Part shown: positions 35,282 through 43,770 of the stretch, piece by piece
Layout of the letters: each line of letters opens with the position of its first letter
How positions within the stretch are numbered: the first letter of the stretch is position 1
The notes under the pieces: generated by a model
What the model saw: only the letters and a program-made list of their open reading frames with translations
What the model was told of the DNA's origin: nothing
The model's database searches: none
Assembly (NCBI RefSeq): GCF_003857035.1
Contig: NZ_QGSY01000340.1
Location: 1 to 64,000, forward strand
Length of the DNA stretch: 64,000 bases
DNA from: Micromonospora arida
GTDB lineage: Bacteria > Actinomycetota > Actinomycetes > Mycobacteriales > Micromonosporaceae
Reading direction: 5' to 3'
Made by a program: the position numbers and the translations under genes

Positions 35282-37594
35282 CTATCGGCCACGGCTCTGC
35301 CGCGGCGGGTGTGGCCCAGAAGACGCGCCGCCACCGGGCCCCGGACGCGCCGCGCCCGTCGCGCTGTCCGGGCCGTCGCCGGCCGGTTCCGGCCGCGCGT
35401 GCGCCGCAGATGATTCCGGTACGCCCACCGCCGGGTCGGACCGGGCGGGCCCGCCCGGCTCCCGGCTGGCCTGCGCCGGCTGGCCGGCGCGCGGGAGCCC
35501 GTCGGGTGGGCTCACCGCACACGCGAGCACCGGAATCTCCCGGGTCGGCAGATCCGAGCGCACTTCGGCGACCCGGTACGTGTCGCGGCCGGCCGCCTTG
35601 GCCGCGTAGAGCGCGTCGTCGGCGGCTTCCAGCACCTCCCGCCCGGTGCTGCCGTTGTCCGGGTAGACGGCGATGCCCACCGACACGGTCACCAGGACCG
35701 GCCCGGCGTACGCCTCGACGGCGATGGGCGTGTCGCGCACCGCCGCGCCGAGCCGCTCGGCCACGATCGCCGCGCCCCGCGCGTCGGTCTCCGGCAGCAG
35801 CAGCACGAACTCCTCACCACCCTGGCGGAAGGCCAGGTCGACCTCACGGATCTCCCCGCGCACCCGCCGGGCGAACTCGGCCAGGACGGTGTCCCCCGCG
35901 GCGTGCCCGTAGGTGTCGTTGACGTCCTTGAACCGGTCCAGGTCCAACGCGAGGACGCTGAGCATCCGCCCGAAGCGGCTGGCCCGTTCCACCTCCCGCC
36001 GGATCGACTCGCGCAGGTAGCGGTAGTTCCACAGCCCGGTGAGCGGGTCGGTGAGGGAGAGCCGCTGCGCCTCCTCGTGCACCCGGACGTTGTCCACCGC
36101 CACGGCCGCGTGGCCGGCGAAGGTACGCAGGGTGGCCAGGTCGTCGTCGTCGAACTCGTCGGCGCCCAGCCGGTCGTACAGGGCCAGCACACCGAGCGCG
36201 GCCGCCGCGCCCGCCTCGTCGACCGACCCCGAGGGCCCGCCGAGGGTGGCCGTGGCACCGCCGGCCGGGGCGGCGAACGGAACCGCGACGTAGGTGCGGC
36301 AGCGCGGCTCACCCGTTGGCGCCTCGGTCGGCTCCGTCCTGCCCCGCTGCGGTTCCCCGGTGGCGGCGACCTCACCGACCACGCCGACGCCGACCGGCAC
36401 CCGGAGCGTCTGCGACCCGTCCGCCTCCTCGGCCGGCCAGCGCCCGTCCAGCCCCTCGGTGCACTGCGCGACGAGCACCCCGCCGGTCTCCACCAGCAGC
36501 ACGGCACCGGCACGCGCGCCGGTTGCCCCGATGGCGCTGCGCAGGATCACCCGCAGGATGCGTTGCAGGTCGTGCGTGCTGGCCAGGGTGTCGCCCAGCA
36601 CCGCGAGGTGCCCGCGCAGCTGATCCCGGTTGCTGGTCAACGCCGCGACGTAGGAGCCGGTCTCCCGGGTCATCCGGTTGAACGCGGCGGCCAACCGTCC
36701 CAACTCGTCGCGACTGCGTACCGGCACCCGGGCGGTCAGGTCGCCCTGGGCCACCCGGTCGACCGCACCGGCCAGCTCCGCCAGCGGCCGGGTGGTCACC
36801 CGGGCCAGCCGCCAGGCGGCCAGCACGGCGAGCAGCCCGGCCAGCACGACCACCCCGAGCAGCGTGGCGTGCAGCCCCGGTGGCCGTTCACTGGGCACGG
36901 AGAGCACCAGTGGCAGCGGCTGCGCGTCGGAGGGCCCGAGCCTGCGCACGTACCGGCCCTCGTTGGTCTCGGTGACCTGCTCGCCCCGTACGCCGACGGC
37001 GGCGGCCAGCACCGCGTCGCGGACGTCCCGGGACTCGGTCGTGTGGGTGACCCGCGCGGCGCTCGCCCCACTGTCGAGCAGGGTGACCGCCACCCCGGTC
37101 ACCGCCGCCAGTCGGGCCACGAAGGCCGGGTCGACCAGTTGCGCGGCGGTCACCGTGCCCAGCCGGGTGCCGGCGCGATCGTGCAGGTCGACCTGGGCGG
37201 CCAACGCACGGACCGGGCCGGTCGAGCCTGGGTTCGAGCCCTCGGTCGCGCCGGCGCAGTTCTGCCACTGGGTCGACGGAGCACCGGGCGACAGGTAGGT
37301 GACCTGGCCGGCCACGTCGGTGATCAGCACCGCGGCGGCCAGTCCCCGGCCGACCAGTTGCGCGGCGGCGACGGCCGGATCGGCGGTGAGCGCCACCGCG
37401 TCGGCGGTGGCGCGTAGCTGCTGGCAGAGCGCGTCGACCGAGGTACGAACGGTGGACGCCGCCACCGCCAGGCGCTCGGTGGAGCGGCTGCGGTCAACCG
37501 CCGCGAGGGTGGAGGCGACGAAGAGCGCGCCGAGCAGGACCGGCCCGAGCACCACCACGAGGAAGGCTGCCGTCAACCGCCCGCGTAGCGTCAC
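35282..37594 (-). CDS. Membrane sensor diguanylate cyclase (HAMP-GAF-GGDEF)
   Basis: A 770-residue sensor. Transmembrane helices at about 8-30 and 245-268 flank an extracytoplasmic sensor region. A HAMP linker (about 268-320), a GAF domain (about 345-510) and a GGDEF domain (about 525-690) follow, with an active-site RQGGEEF near 590. GGEEF is an accepted active variant, so c-di-GMP synthesis is likely; no EAL domain follows. The C-terminal 80 residues are Pro/Gly-rich and disordered. It lies 9 bp upstream of galU on the same strand, suggesting co-transcription with the division cluster. Start is the GTG at 37594. Confidence 0.87.
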   Translation of the reverse strand: MTLRGRLTAAFLVVVLGPVLLGALFVASTLAAVDRSRSTERLAVAASTVRTSVDALCQQLRATADAVALTADPAVAAAQLVGRGLAAAVLITDVAGQVTYLSPGAPSTQWQNCAGATEGSNPGSTGPVRALAAQVDLHDRAGTRLGTVTAAQLVDPAFVARLAAVTGVAVTLLDSGASAARVTHTTESRDVRDAVLAAAVGVRGEQVTETNEGRYVRRLGPSDAQPLPLVLSVPSERPPGLHATLLGVVVLAGLLAVLAAWRLARVTTRPLAELAGAVDRVAQGDLTARVPVRSRDELGRLAAAFNRMTRETGSYVAALTSNRDQLRGHLAVLGDTLASTHDLQRILRVILRSAIGATGARAGAVLLVETGGVLVAQCTEGLDGRWPAEEADGSQTLRVPVGVGVVGEVAATGEPQRGRTEPTEAPTGEPRCRTYVAVPFAAPAGGATATLGGPSGSVDEAGAAAALGVLALYDRLGADEFDDDDLATLRTFAGHAAVAVDNVRVHEEAQRLSLTDPLTGLWNYRYLRESIRREVERASRFGRMLSVLALDLDRFKDVNDTYGHAAGDTVLAEFARRVRGEIREVDLAFRQGGEEFVLLLPETDARGAAIVAERLGAAVRDTPIAVEAYAGPVLVTVSVGIAVYPDNGSTGREVLEAADDALYAAKAAGRDTYRVAEVRSDLPTREIPVLACAVSPPDGLPRAGQPAQASREPGGPARSDPAVGVPESSAAHARPEPAGDGPDSATGAARPGPGGGASSGPHPPRQSRGR

Positions 37595-37715
37595 TCGGTC
37601 CCCCCGGAAGTTCCGCCTCCGTTGCTTGCGATGCTGACACAGTGCAACCGTGGGAGAGGCGTTGCGTCAGGAGTGTTGCGTGCCGGAATTTTCTGATGAA
37701 GCGGAAGTGACCCGG

Positions 37716-38357
37716 ATGGCGAAGCGGGACACCCGCGTCGAGCTGCTCGCTCGCCGCCGGTCGCTGCCCGCCGTCACCCGGGCAGCCGCCGCCGGGCGCG
37801 TGCAGGCCGAGCTGGTCGCACTGGTACGCAGACTGCGCCCACACCGGATGACGGCGTACGTGCCGGTCGGCTCCGAACCGGGCGGCAGCGACCTGCCCGA
37901 GGTGCTGCGGGCGGCGCTGCCGGCGGACGCCGAGTTGCTGCTGCCGGTGCTCCTCGCCGACCTGGATCTGGACTGGGCGGCGTATACCGGGCCGGACGCC
38001 TTGATCGCGGCGGGACGGGGTATCCGCGAACCTGTCGGTGCCCGTCTCGGGGTGACCGCCGTGGCGCACGCGGAACTCGTGGTCGTACCGGCTCTCGCTG
38101 TCGACCGCCACGGTCGGCGGCTCGGGCGCGGCGGCGGCTCGTACGACCGCGCACTCGCCCGGGTACCCGATGCAACCCTGACGGTGGTGCCGCTGCACGA
38201 CGGTGAGCTGGTCGAGGCGCTGCCGGCGGAGCCCCACGACCGTCGGGTGCGCGCGGTCGTCACTCCCGCCGACGGGGTGCGTACGCTTGACGGCGGCCCG
38301 GGAGCGGCGCACGGTGTCGCGCCCCACACGTCTGCTGGACGAACCCGGGGCGAATGA
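37716..38357 (+). CDS. 5-formyltetrahydrofolate cyclo-ligase
   Basis: A 213-residue enzyme converting 5-formyl-THF to 5,10-methenyl-THF with ATP. Motifs include the Arg-rich N-terminus (VELLARRRSLP), YVPVGSEPG, and the ATP/metal loop GRRLGRGGGSYDRALA, which is diagnostic. I start at the ATG at 37716; the GTG three codons upstream is equally plausible. Its end is 62 bp before fmdB. The pair corresponds to M. tuberculosis Rv0992c-Rv0991c. Confidence 0.9.
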   Translation: MAKRDTRVELLARRRSLPAVTRAAAAGRVQAELVALVRRLRPHRMTAYVPVGSEPGGSDLPEVLRAALPADAELLLPVLLADLDLDWAAYTGPDALIAAGRGIREPVGARLGVTAVAHAELVVVPALAVDRHGRRLGRGGGSYDRALARVPDATLTVVPLHDGELVEALPAEPHDRRVRAVVTPADGVRTLDGGPGAAHGVAPHTSAGRTRGE

Positions 38358-38419
38358 CGCACCATTGGCACTCGAATACGTCGAGTGCCAACTGGCTGAG
38401 CCCAGATCCGGAGGAGAAC

Positions 38420-38812
38420 GTGCCCACGTACCAGTACGCCTGCACCACGTGCGGTCAGCAGCTCGAGGCGGTGCAGTCCTTCTCTGACGAGCCGTTGACC
38501 GAGTGCCCGGCGTGTCAGGGGCGGCTGCGCAAGGTCTTCAACTCGGTCGGCATCGTCTTCAAGGGTTCGGGCTTCTACCGCACCGACTCCCGGGCTTCCG
38601 GTTCCGAGACGACCGCCGCCGGCACGGCCACCAAGCCGGCGAAGTCCGAGTCGTCCTCCGGTGAGAGCTCGTCGTCCTCGTCGTCCTCTTCGGGGTCCTC
38701 GTCCTCGTCCGGGTCGTCCTCGGGCTCGTCGTCCTCCTCCGGGTCGTCTTCCGGGTCGTCCTCGGGGGGATCGGGCGGCGGCAAGGCGGCGGCGGCCAGT
38801 TCCACGTCCTGA
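38420..38812 (+). CDS. FmdB/Ruc-like zinc-ribbon protein with Ser-rich tail
   Basis: A 130-residue protein starting at a GTG behind GGAGGAG. Residues 1-55 form an FmdB-type zinc ribbon with C8, C11, C29 and C32 (YACTTCG, ECPACQG). From about residue 78 the sequence is almost only Ser and Gly, encoded by repetitive TCGTCC units, a likely disordered tail. The syntenic M. tuberculosis Rv0991c has been reported as a redox-regulated chaperone (Ruc), so a holdase role is likely by homology. Confidence 0.85.
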   Translation: MPTYQYACTTCGQQLEAVQSFSDEPLTECPACQGRLRKVFNSVGIVFKGSGFYRTDSRASGSETTAAGTATKPAKSESSSGESSSSSSSSSGSSSSSGSSSGSSSSSGSSSGSSSGGSGGGKAAAASSTS

Positions 38813-38821
38813 TCCCGGATT

Positions 38822-38844
38822 CCTTGATCTTGAGTCGATCAAGG
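38822..38844 (+). terminator. Small hairpin after fmdB-like gene
   Basis: CCTTGATC at 38822-38829 pairs with GATCAAGG at 38837-38844, loop 7 nt, beginning 10 bp past the stop. A modest intrinsic terminator. Confidence 0.5.
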
Positions 38845-38879
38845 CGGCTGCCATAGCAGATCGCGCCGACGGATGCGCG

Positions 38880-38907
38880 TTTTCCACAGGCCGGGCGGTT
38901 GTCCACA
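38880..38907. promoter_or_regulatory. Two DnaA-box-like sequences
   Basis: TTTTCCACA (38880-38888) and TTGTCCACA (38899-38907) start 19 bp apart in the same orientation. The second equals the actinobacterial DnaA-box consensus. They lie about 100 bp upstream of the small frame at 39004. Two boxes are far too few for oriC, so a DnaA titration or promoter-control site is the likelier reading. Confidence 0.5.
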
Positions 38908-39003
38908 GGCGTCGGCCGTGGGTCGGCCGAGGCTGCCGGAACTGCCTAGCCTCCCGTACACGGGTGCCACTGCGGCGCTCGGGGACGGGAGGCGGCAGAG
39001 GCG

Positions 39004-39246
39004 ATGGTCGATCCGGATTCCGCGCGGGCGTTGCGCCCGCTGCGCCAGTTCACTTCGCCCGGCGGGCGCACCCTGCTCCGGGCCGGTCTGGTCGCCGCGC
39101 TGCTCGGCCTGGCCGCCGCAGTCCTGCACACCCCGGCCGGATGCCCGCCGGCCGCCGTGCCCTCCGACGCACCATCGGTGGCAGACCGAACCCCGCCACC
39201 ACAGACTCCACCGCCGTCAGCGGGGGCCCGAAACGGAGGGGGCTGA
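39004..39246 (+). CDS. Short putative membrane protein, possible SAF/CpaB remnant
   Basis: An 80-residue frame with a strong GGGAGGCGGCAGAGG ribosome region. It has a basic N-terminus (RALRPLRQFTSPGG), one helix (TLLRAGLVAALLGLAAAVL) and a Pro-rich tail. This resembles the start of actinobacterial SAF/RcpC-type proteins found after the fmdB gene, but the SAF domain is missing. It may be a truncated or frameshifted gene. From its stop to 39369 I see no other gene. Confidence 0.4.
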   Translation: MVDPDSARALRPLRQFTSPGGRTLLRAGLVAALLGLAAAVLHTPAGCPPAAVPSDAPSVADRTPPPQTPPPSAGARNGGG

Positions 39247-39368
39247 CCCGCTCACCGACGGTGGGTACGACCACCACGGGCAGGTTCTGCTTCGAAGCCG
39301 TCCTGCCCGGCCATCGCAAGGCCGGCTGATGGATCGACGTCGTGGGGGTCTGGGCGAGCCACCCGAGG

Positions 39369-39551
39369 TCAGTCCCAGTGCGGGGGGCGTTCGGCGAGCA
39401 GCCAGTCGTCGTTGCCACCCGACCGCTCGCCCCAACCACGGTCGGTGTCGTCAGAGGTCTGCTCGGGCAGCACCACGAAGTCTTCGCTCAGGTCGACGGC
39501 GCGGTCATCGTCTCCACGTGCGCCGTGCGTGCCAGGGTCCTCGGTGCTCAC
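39369..39551 (-). CDS. Small conserved acidic protein
   Basis: A 60-residue protein from a GTG (VSTEDPGTHG). It contains LSEDFVVLPEQTSDDTDRGW and ends ERPPHWD, a highly acidic, Trp-containing composition. I recall similar small proteins in other actinobacteria but know no function. It has no membrane helix or signal peptide. Longer in-frame extensions upstream are Arg-rich and unlikely. Confidence 0.65.
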   Translation of the reverse strand: MSTEDPGTHGARGDDDRAVDLSEDFVVLPEQTSDDTDRGWGERSGGNDDWLLAERPPHWD

Positions 39552-39693
39552 GAGCGGCAAGACTAGCGCAGCCGACGGCGGTGGACCGGGCCATCGGCGG
39601 CGGCGACGCCGGCCAGGCCGGCCGGACCGCCGACCGTGGGCGCGCCGGCCAGAAGCGACCGAGCCGCCGGTGGCGTTGGTAGCGTCGGACGGC

Positions 39694-40059
39694 GTGACGA
39701 CCCCCAGCGGTGGCAGCACCCCGGACGACTACTGGCGACGGCCCGACACCGGTGACGACGCGGTGGGTACTACCAGCGAGAACGACGGCCCGCCGCCGGC
39801 CGGGCAGACCGGTCCTGCGCCAACAGGCGGTACCTCCAGCGGATACGCCGGCCCGCCGCCGAGCGTGCCGCCGCCGGCGGGTTGGCGTCCACCCGTACAT
39901 CTGCAGCCGGCGGCGCCGCGACAACTGCCACCGCAGGACATGGTCGGCCTGGATGCGGCCGAGCAGCGCTCGCAGCGGGTCACCTACGGCTTCGGGGCTG
40001 CGGCCGGCGTGGTGCTTCTCGTGCTGCTCTGTCTGCTCTGCTCGCGAGTCATCTTCTGA
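39694..40059 (+). CDS. Pro-rich tail-anchored membrane protein
   Basis: A 121-residue protein from the GTG at 39694 (VTTPSGGSTPDDYW). It has a disordered Pro/Gly-rich N-terminus and a single C-terminal helix (FGAAAGVVLLVLLCLLC) ending SRVIF, a tail-anchored layout. Function unknown. It is divergent from the small acidic protein and convergent with the DUF2231 gene. Confidence 0.65.
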   Translation: MTTPSGGSTPDDYWRRPDTGDDAVGTTSENDGPPPAGQTGPAPTGGTSSGYAGPPPSVPPPAGWRPPVHLQPAAPRQLPPQDMVGLDAAEQRSQRVTYGFGAAAGVVLLVLLCLLCSRVIF

Positions 40060-40093
40060 TGCCATCCCCGGGGCAGCAGCGGCGAGCAGCAGC

Positions 40094-40576
40094 TCAGAGG
40101 GTGGTGCCCCAAACCGTCTCGGCACCGGAGTGGCCGGTCAGGTAGACGTAGACCAGGGCGGCAATGGAAAGCCCCACGGCCGCTACCGCCAGCACCGGGA
40201 TGACCAGCGCGGGCAGTTGCGGCACCCGCGGGTGCCCACTCGTCGCCACGAGCAGCAGGATGGCCACGATCCCGAGCGGCACCACGACGCGTAACAGGAT
40301 GTCACCGTAGCGGGAGTGCTCGAAGATCTGATCGAGGATCGGCCCCTGGAAGCCCCGGGCCACCAGCGCGTCGGTGAGTGCCTCACCCGACTTGACCGCG
40401 ACGTAGGCGGTCACCGGCGCGGCCACGGCGAGGAGGCCCAGGGCCCAGTCCAGCCGGTGCCGCCACCGTGGTAGCCCCACGTACGCGATGGCCAGCACCG
40501 CCAGCAGCGGCACGAACACGACGACCGCGTGGATTACCAGGACGTGCACCGGTAGACCCAGGATCTCCTCGAACAT
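40094..40576 (-). CDS. DUF2231-family membrane protein
   Basis: A 160-residue protein with four helices. It starts MFEEILGLPVHVLVIHAVVVFVP, where the conserved PxHxxxxH pattern suggests a metal or haem site typical of DUF2231. The ATG at 40576 has GGAGGG upstream. It is divergent from furA across 200 bp. Confidence 0.82.
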   Translation of the reverse strand: MFEEILGLPVHVLVIHAVVVFVPLLAVLAIAYVGLPRWRHRLDWALGLLAVAAPVTAYVAVKSGEALTDALVARGFQGPILDQIFEHSRYGDILLRVVVPLGIVAILLLVATSGHPRVPQLPALVIPVLAVAAVGLSIAALVYVYLTGHSGAETVWGTTL

Positions 40577-40768
40577 CGAACCCTCCAGGTGGATCATGGT
40601 CAGGGGTGGTCAGCCTATGGTCCGCCGATCGTCCCCAGGCTCTCGACCGGTGACACGCGCGCCGCGTCGATCGGGTTCATTTTCTGGGCCATACTCCCGA
40701 TCTTGCCTGGCTGTGTCGGTGGCCACCCGGAGCGGGCGACAGTTGTCGATGCGGGTCGGGCGTGTTGT

Positions 40769-40780
40769 CATTGGCCAATG
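40769..40780 (+). promoter_or_regulatory. 12-bp palindrome over the furA start codon
   Basis: CATTGGCCAATG is a perfect palindrome whose last three bases are the furA ATG (40778-40780). No ribosome site precedes the ATG, so the mRNA may be leaderless, and a protein bound here would block initiation. Autoregulation is the obvious hypothesis. Confidence 0.45.
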
Positions 40781-41206
40781 TCCGGTGCCGAGGAGCTGCT
40801 GCGGTCGAGGGGCCTGCGTGTCACGCGGCCACGCCTCGCGGTGCTCGACGTGCTGGCCGGCGGCGGCCACCTGGAGGTCGACGAAATCACCCGGCGGGTT
40901 CGCGAACGCCTCGACTCGGTCTCCACCCAGGCGGTCTACGACGTGCTGGGCGCGCTGTCCCGGGCCGGACTGTCCCGCCGGATCGAGCCGGCGGGCAGTC
41001 CCGCCCGTTATGAGGCGCGGGTGGGCGACAACCACCACCACGTCGTCTGCCGGGGCTGCGGCGAGATCGCCGACATCGACTGCGCGGTGGGCAGCGCCCC
41101 GTGCCTGGAGCCGAACAGCGCGCACGGGTTCGAGGTGGACGAGGCCGAGGTGACCTTCTGGGGCCTCTGCCCGGGCTGCCGGGCCCGCCGCTCCGCCGAC
41201 GTCTGA
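40778..41206 (+). CDS. Fur-family transcriptional regulator (FurA-like)
   Basis: A 142-residue Fur protein. The winged helix spans about 5-75 (VTRPRLAVLDVLAGGG, STQAVYDVLGALSRAG). The metal site includes HHH at 86-88, C91/C94 and a second pair CPGC at 131-134. In actinobacteria FurA-type members usually precede and repress katG/catC in response to peroxide. Here the next gene is a DUF2236 protein and no catalase is in the window, so the target must lie elsewhere. The assignment to the FurA subgroup is from sequence style. Confidence 0.87.
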   Translation: MSGAEELLRSRGLRVTRPRLAVLDVLAGGGHLEVDEITRRVRERLDSVSTQAVYDVLGALSRAGLSRRIEPAGSPARYEARVGDNHHHVVCRGCGEIADIDCAVGSAPCLEPNSAHGFEVDEAEVTFWGLCPGCRARRSADV

Positions 41207-41265
41207 CCAGCGGCACCGGCGGCACGTGACCGGCGAGGGCGGCCCAACCGTGGCACTCTTGAGCG

Positions 41266-42078
41266 GTGGACTCCGATGACCTCGGCCTTTTCGGTCCGGG
41301 TTCGGTCACGTGGAAGGTGCACGAGGAGCCGATCCTGATCGTCGCCGGCCTGCGCTCGCTCTACCTCCAGGCGTTGCACCCCCGGGCCATGGCCGGGGTC
41401 GCGCAGAACAGCAACTACCGCACCGACGCCTGGGGCCGACTGCTCCGCACCGCGACCTACGTGGAGACCACCGTGTACGGGACCACCGCCGAAGCGGAAG
41501 CTGCCGGCGCCCGACTGCGCCGTCTGCACGACCGGATGCGAGCCACCGACACGCTCACCGGTGAACAGTTCCGGATCGACGAACCGGACCTGCTGCGGTG
41601 GGTGCACGTGACCGAGGTCGAGTCGTTCCTGAGCACGGCCCGACGCGCCGGACTGCCGCTGAGCGACGACGAGGTTGACGGCTACTACACCGAGCAGCGC
41701 CGCGCCGCCGCCCTGGTCGGCCTGGACCCGGCCACCGTCCCGGGGACCGCCGCCGAGGTCGCGGACTACTACGAGGCCGTACGGCCACAGTTGCGGATGA
41801 CCCGGGAGGCCGCCGAGACGGCGGTGTTCCTCACCGCCCCGCCGCTGCCGTGGAAGCTCAGCCTGCCGGTCCGGTTGGGGCTCACTCTGGGCCCGCCACG
41901 CTGGGCGTACCTGGGGATCGCCGGCACCGCGTTCGCGCTGCTGCCGGGGTGGGCGCGTCGGATGTACGGAGGTCTCGGTCTACCGACCACCGCGCTGTCG
42001 GCGGACCTGAGCGTGCGCGCGCTGCGGCTCGCGTTCGCCGCCGTCCCCCGCCGCTACCTGGAGGGGCCGTTGATATAG
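41266..42078 (+). CDS. DUF2236 (MpaB/latex-clearing-like) protein
   Basis: A 270-residue helical protein of the oxygenase-MpaB/DUF2236 family. It has the typical N-terminal block GPGSVTWKVHEEPILIVAGLRSL, HPRAMAGVAQNSNYR, and WVHVTEVESFL; conserved His and Arg residues in family members ligate a haem b. Function in actinobacteria is unclear; some homologues are oxygenases. Start is the GTG at 41266, 59 bp after furA on the same strand, so co-transcription with furA is possible. Confidence 0.83.
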   Translation: MDSDDLGLFGPGSVTWKVHEEPILIVAGLRSLYLQALHPRAMAGVAQNSNYRTDAWGRLLRTATYVETTVYGTTAEAEAAGARLRRLHDRMRATDTLTGEQFRIDEPDLLRWVHVTEVESFLSTARRAGLPLSDDEVDGYYTEQRRAAALVGLDPATVPGTAAEVADYYEAVRPQLRMTREAAETAVFLTAPPLPWKLSLPVRLGLTLGPPRWAYLGIAGTAFALLPGWARRMYGGLGLPTTALSADLSVRALRLAFAAVPRRYLEGPLI

Positions 42079-42150
42079 GCAGCCAAGGAGCGGGCCGCGC
42101 GGCACACCGCCGCCTCAGTGGCCGGCTGACCCGACCCTCGGCAGGGCCGA

Positions 42151-43101
42151 TCAGCCGCCGGCGGGCCGGTCCATGGCCGCCCACGGCTCCTTGCCCGGGG
42201 CCTGCGCGCCCGTCGGGCAGTGCCGCCGGAAGTCGCACCAGCCACAGCGCGGGCCGGGTGCCACCGGGAAAGCCTCGTCCGCGTCGGCGCCGTCGGCGAC
42301 TGCCCGCTCGGCGGCCATGATGTCGCGGGCTGTCTCTTCCGCGCGGGTCAGTTGTCGGGCCAGCGACTCGACGCTGTGGTCGTGGCCGGCGACCGTGCCG
42401 GTCGGCAGGTGGTGCAGCTCCACCCGGCGGCACGGCCGACGGAACACACGCTCGGCGGCGTAAGCGTAGAGCGCCAGCGCCTGCGAGCCCCGCGCGTCGT
42501 CCGTGTCCAGCCCGGTGCGGCCGGTCTTGTAGTCGACGATGACCAGCTCCGGCCCCTCGGGGCCGGGCCGCGAGTCGATCCGGTCGGCGCGACCGTTGAA
42601 GGCCAACACCGCGGTCTTGACCGCCACCACCCGCTCCACGCCGAGCGGGTCGGAATCCGGCTCCAGCGTCTCGACGTACGCCTCCAGCCATCCCAACGCC
42701 CGCCGGTAGGCGGCCCGCTCCTGCTCATCGTCGCGGTAGCCCTCACGGACCCAGGTGCCCTTGAGCAGCGTGGCCAGCGCCTCGGGACGCCGCCGGTCGG
42801 CGGGCAACGCATACCAGTTCTTCAGGGCGGTGTGCACGCTGGCGCCGAGCGAGTTGTGCGCCCACGGCGGGCCCTTGGGTGGGGCGGGCCGGTCGACGTA
42901 GGAGTAGCGGTAGCGACGCGGGCAGTCCGCGTACGCGCCGAGCTTGCTCGGGGTGCAGACGAACAGCCGCTCCGGCATGCCCTCGAAGCCGAGCTGCTCG
43001 GCGTCACCGGCGCGCTGCCGCGGGGCCCGGCCGCCGGCGGCCGGCCGCCCCGCTGATGAGGATCGTCGCACGCCTGCGATCCTGCCATCCACCTCCGACA
43101 T
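42151..43101 (-). CDS. RecB-family PD-(D/E)XK exonuclease
   Basis: A 316-residue nuclease of the PDDEXK_1 group. Motifs: the N-terminal CxxxYRYxY-like block (YADCPRRYRYSYVD), GASVHTALKNW, RADRID and the catalytic VIVDYKTG, then QALALYAYAAERV. A C-terminal cysteine pattern (CGWCDFRRHC) with the upstream Cys fits the four-Cys Fe-S cluster of AddB/Cas4-like nucleases. A housekeeping repair role is likelier than Cas4, as no CRISPR genes are nearby. Confidence 0.87.
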   Translation of the reverse strand: MSEVDGRIAGVRRSSSAGRPAAGGRAPRQRAGDAEQLGFEGMPERLFVCTPSKLGAYADCPRRYRYSYVDRPAPPKGPPWAHNSLGASVHTALKNWYALPADRRRPEALATLLKGTWVREGYRDDEQERAAYRRALGWLEAYVETLEPDSDPLGVERVVAVKTAVLAFNGRADRIDSRPGPEGPELVIVDYKTGRTGLDTDDARGSQALALYAYAAERVFRRPCRRVELHHLPTGTVAGHDHSVESLARQLTRAEETARDIMAAERAVADGADADEAFPVAPGPRCGWCDFRRHCPTGAQAPGKEPWAAMDRPAGG

Positions 43102-43114
43102 CGCGCGCGTGCCG

Positions 43115-43729
43115 TCAGGCCATGTTCACGTACTGCGTGACGAAGGCGGCCACCGCGTCGGCGATGAGCTGCACGGCGATCGCGGCCAGCAGCAGGCCGG
43201 CGATCCGGGTCAGCACCTCGATCCCGCCCGGCCGGAGGATCTTCACGATGCCGCCGGAGAAGCGCAGGACGATCCAGACGGCGACCATCACGGCGAGGAT
43301 CGCCACGGCGATGGCGCTGAACTCTCCCAGCCCGTCGGCCTGCTGGACGAAGAGCATGGTGGCCACGATGGCACCCGGGCCGGCCAGCAACGGCGTGCCC
43401 AGCGGCACCAGCGCGATGTTGGAGGTGACCTGCTGGCTCGGGTCGTCGGCCTTGCCGGTCAGCAGCTCCAGGGCGACGAGCACGAGCAGCAGCCCACCGG
43501 CCGCCTGCAACGCCGGCAGGTCCACGTGCAGGTAGTCGAGCAGGGTCTGCCCCGCCACCGCGAAGATCACGATGACGCCGAGCGCCAACGCGACGGCCTG
43601 CCAGGCTGCCCGGTTGCGGTCGCGGGCGGGCAGCGGGCCGGTCAGCGCCAGGAAGATCGGCATCATGCCCGGCGGGTCGGTGATCACCAGCAGGGTCACG
43701 AAAACCTCGCCGAACAGCTTCAGATCCAC
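43115..43729 (-). CDS. MarC-family integral membrane protein
   Basis: A 204-residue protein with six predicted helices. It opens with LFGEVFVTLLVITDPPGMMPIFLAL, the MarC signature containing DPPG. The family has no firmly established substrate. The ATG at 43729 is 42 bp from the PHP gene upstream on the same strand. Confidence 0.88.
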   Translation of the reverse strand: MDLKLFGEVFVTLLVITDPPGMMPIFLALTGPLPARDRNRAAWQAVALALGVIVIFAVAGQTLLDYLHVDLPALQAAGGLLLVLVALELLTGKADDPSQQVTSNIALVPLGTPLLAGPGAIVATMLFVQQADGLGEFSAIAVAILAVMVAVWIVLRFSGGIVKILRPGGIEVLTRIAGLLLAAIAVQLIADAVAAFVTQYVNMA

Positions 43730-43770
43730 GTGAGCAACCTAGTCGCGCCGCGATGGGCGAAATACCCGGA

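Noticed and set aside
38880..38907. Chromosomal replication origin
   Set aside because: Only two DnaA-like boxes and no dnaA, dnaN or AT-rich unwinding region nearby.
42151..43101. Cas4-like reading of the RecB-family nuclease
   Set aside because: No CRISPR array or other cas genes in the window; the family also occurs as stand-alone repair nucleases.
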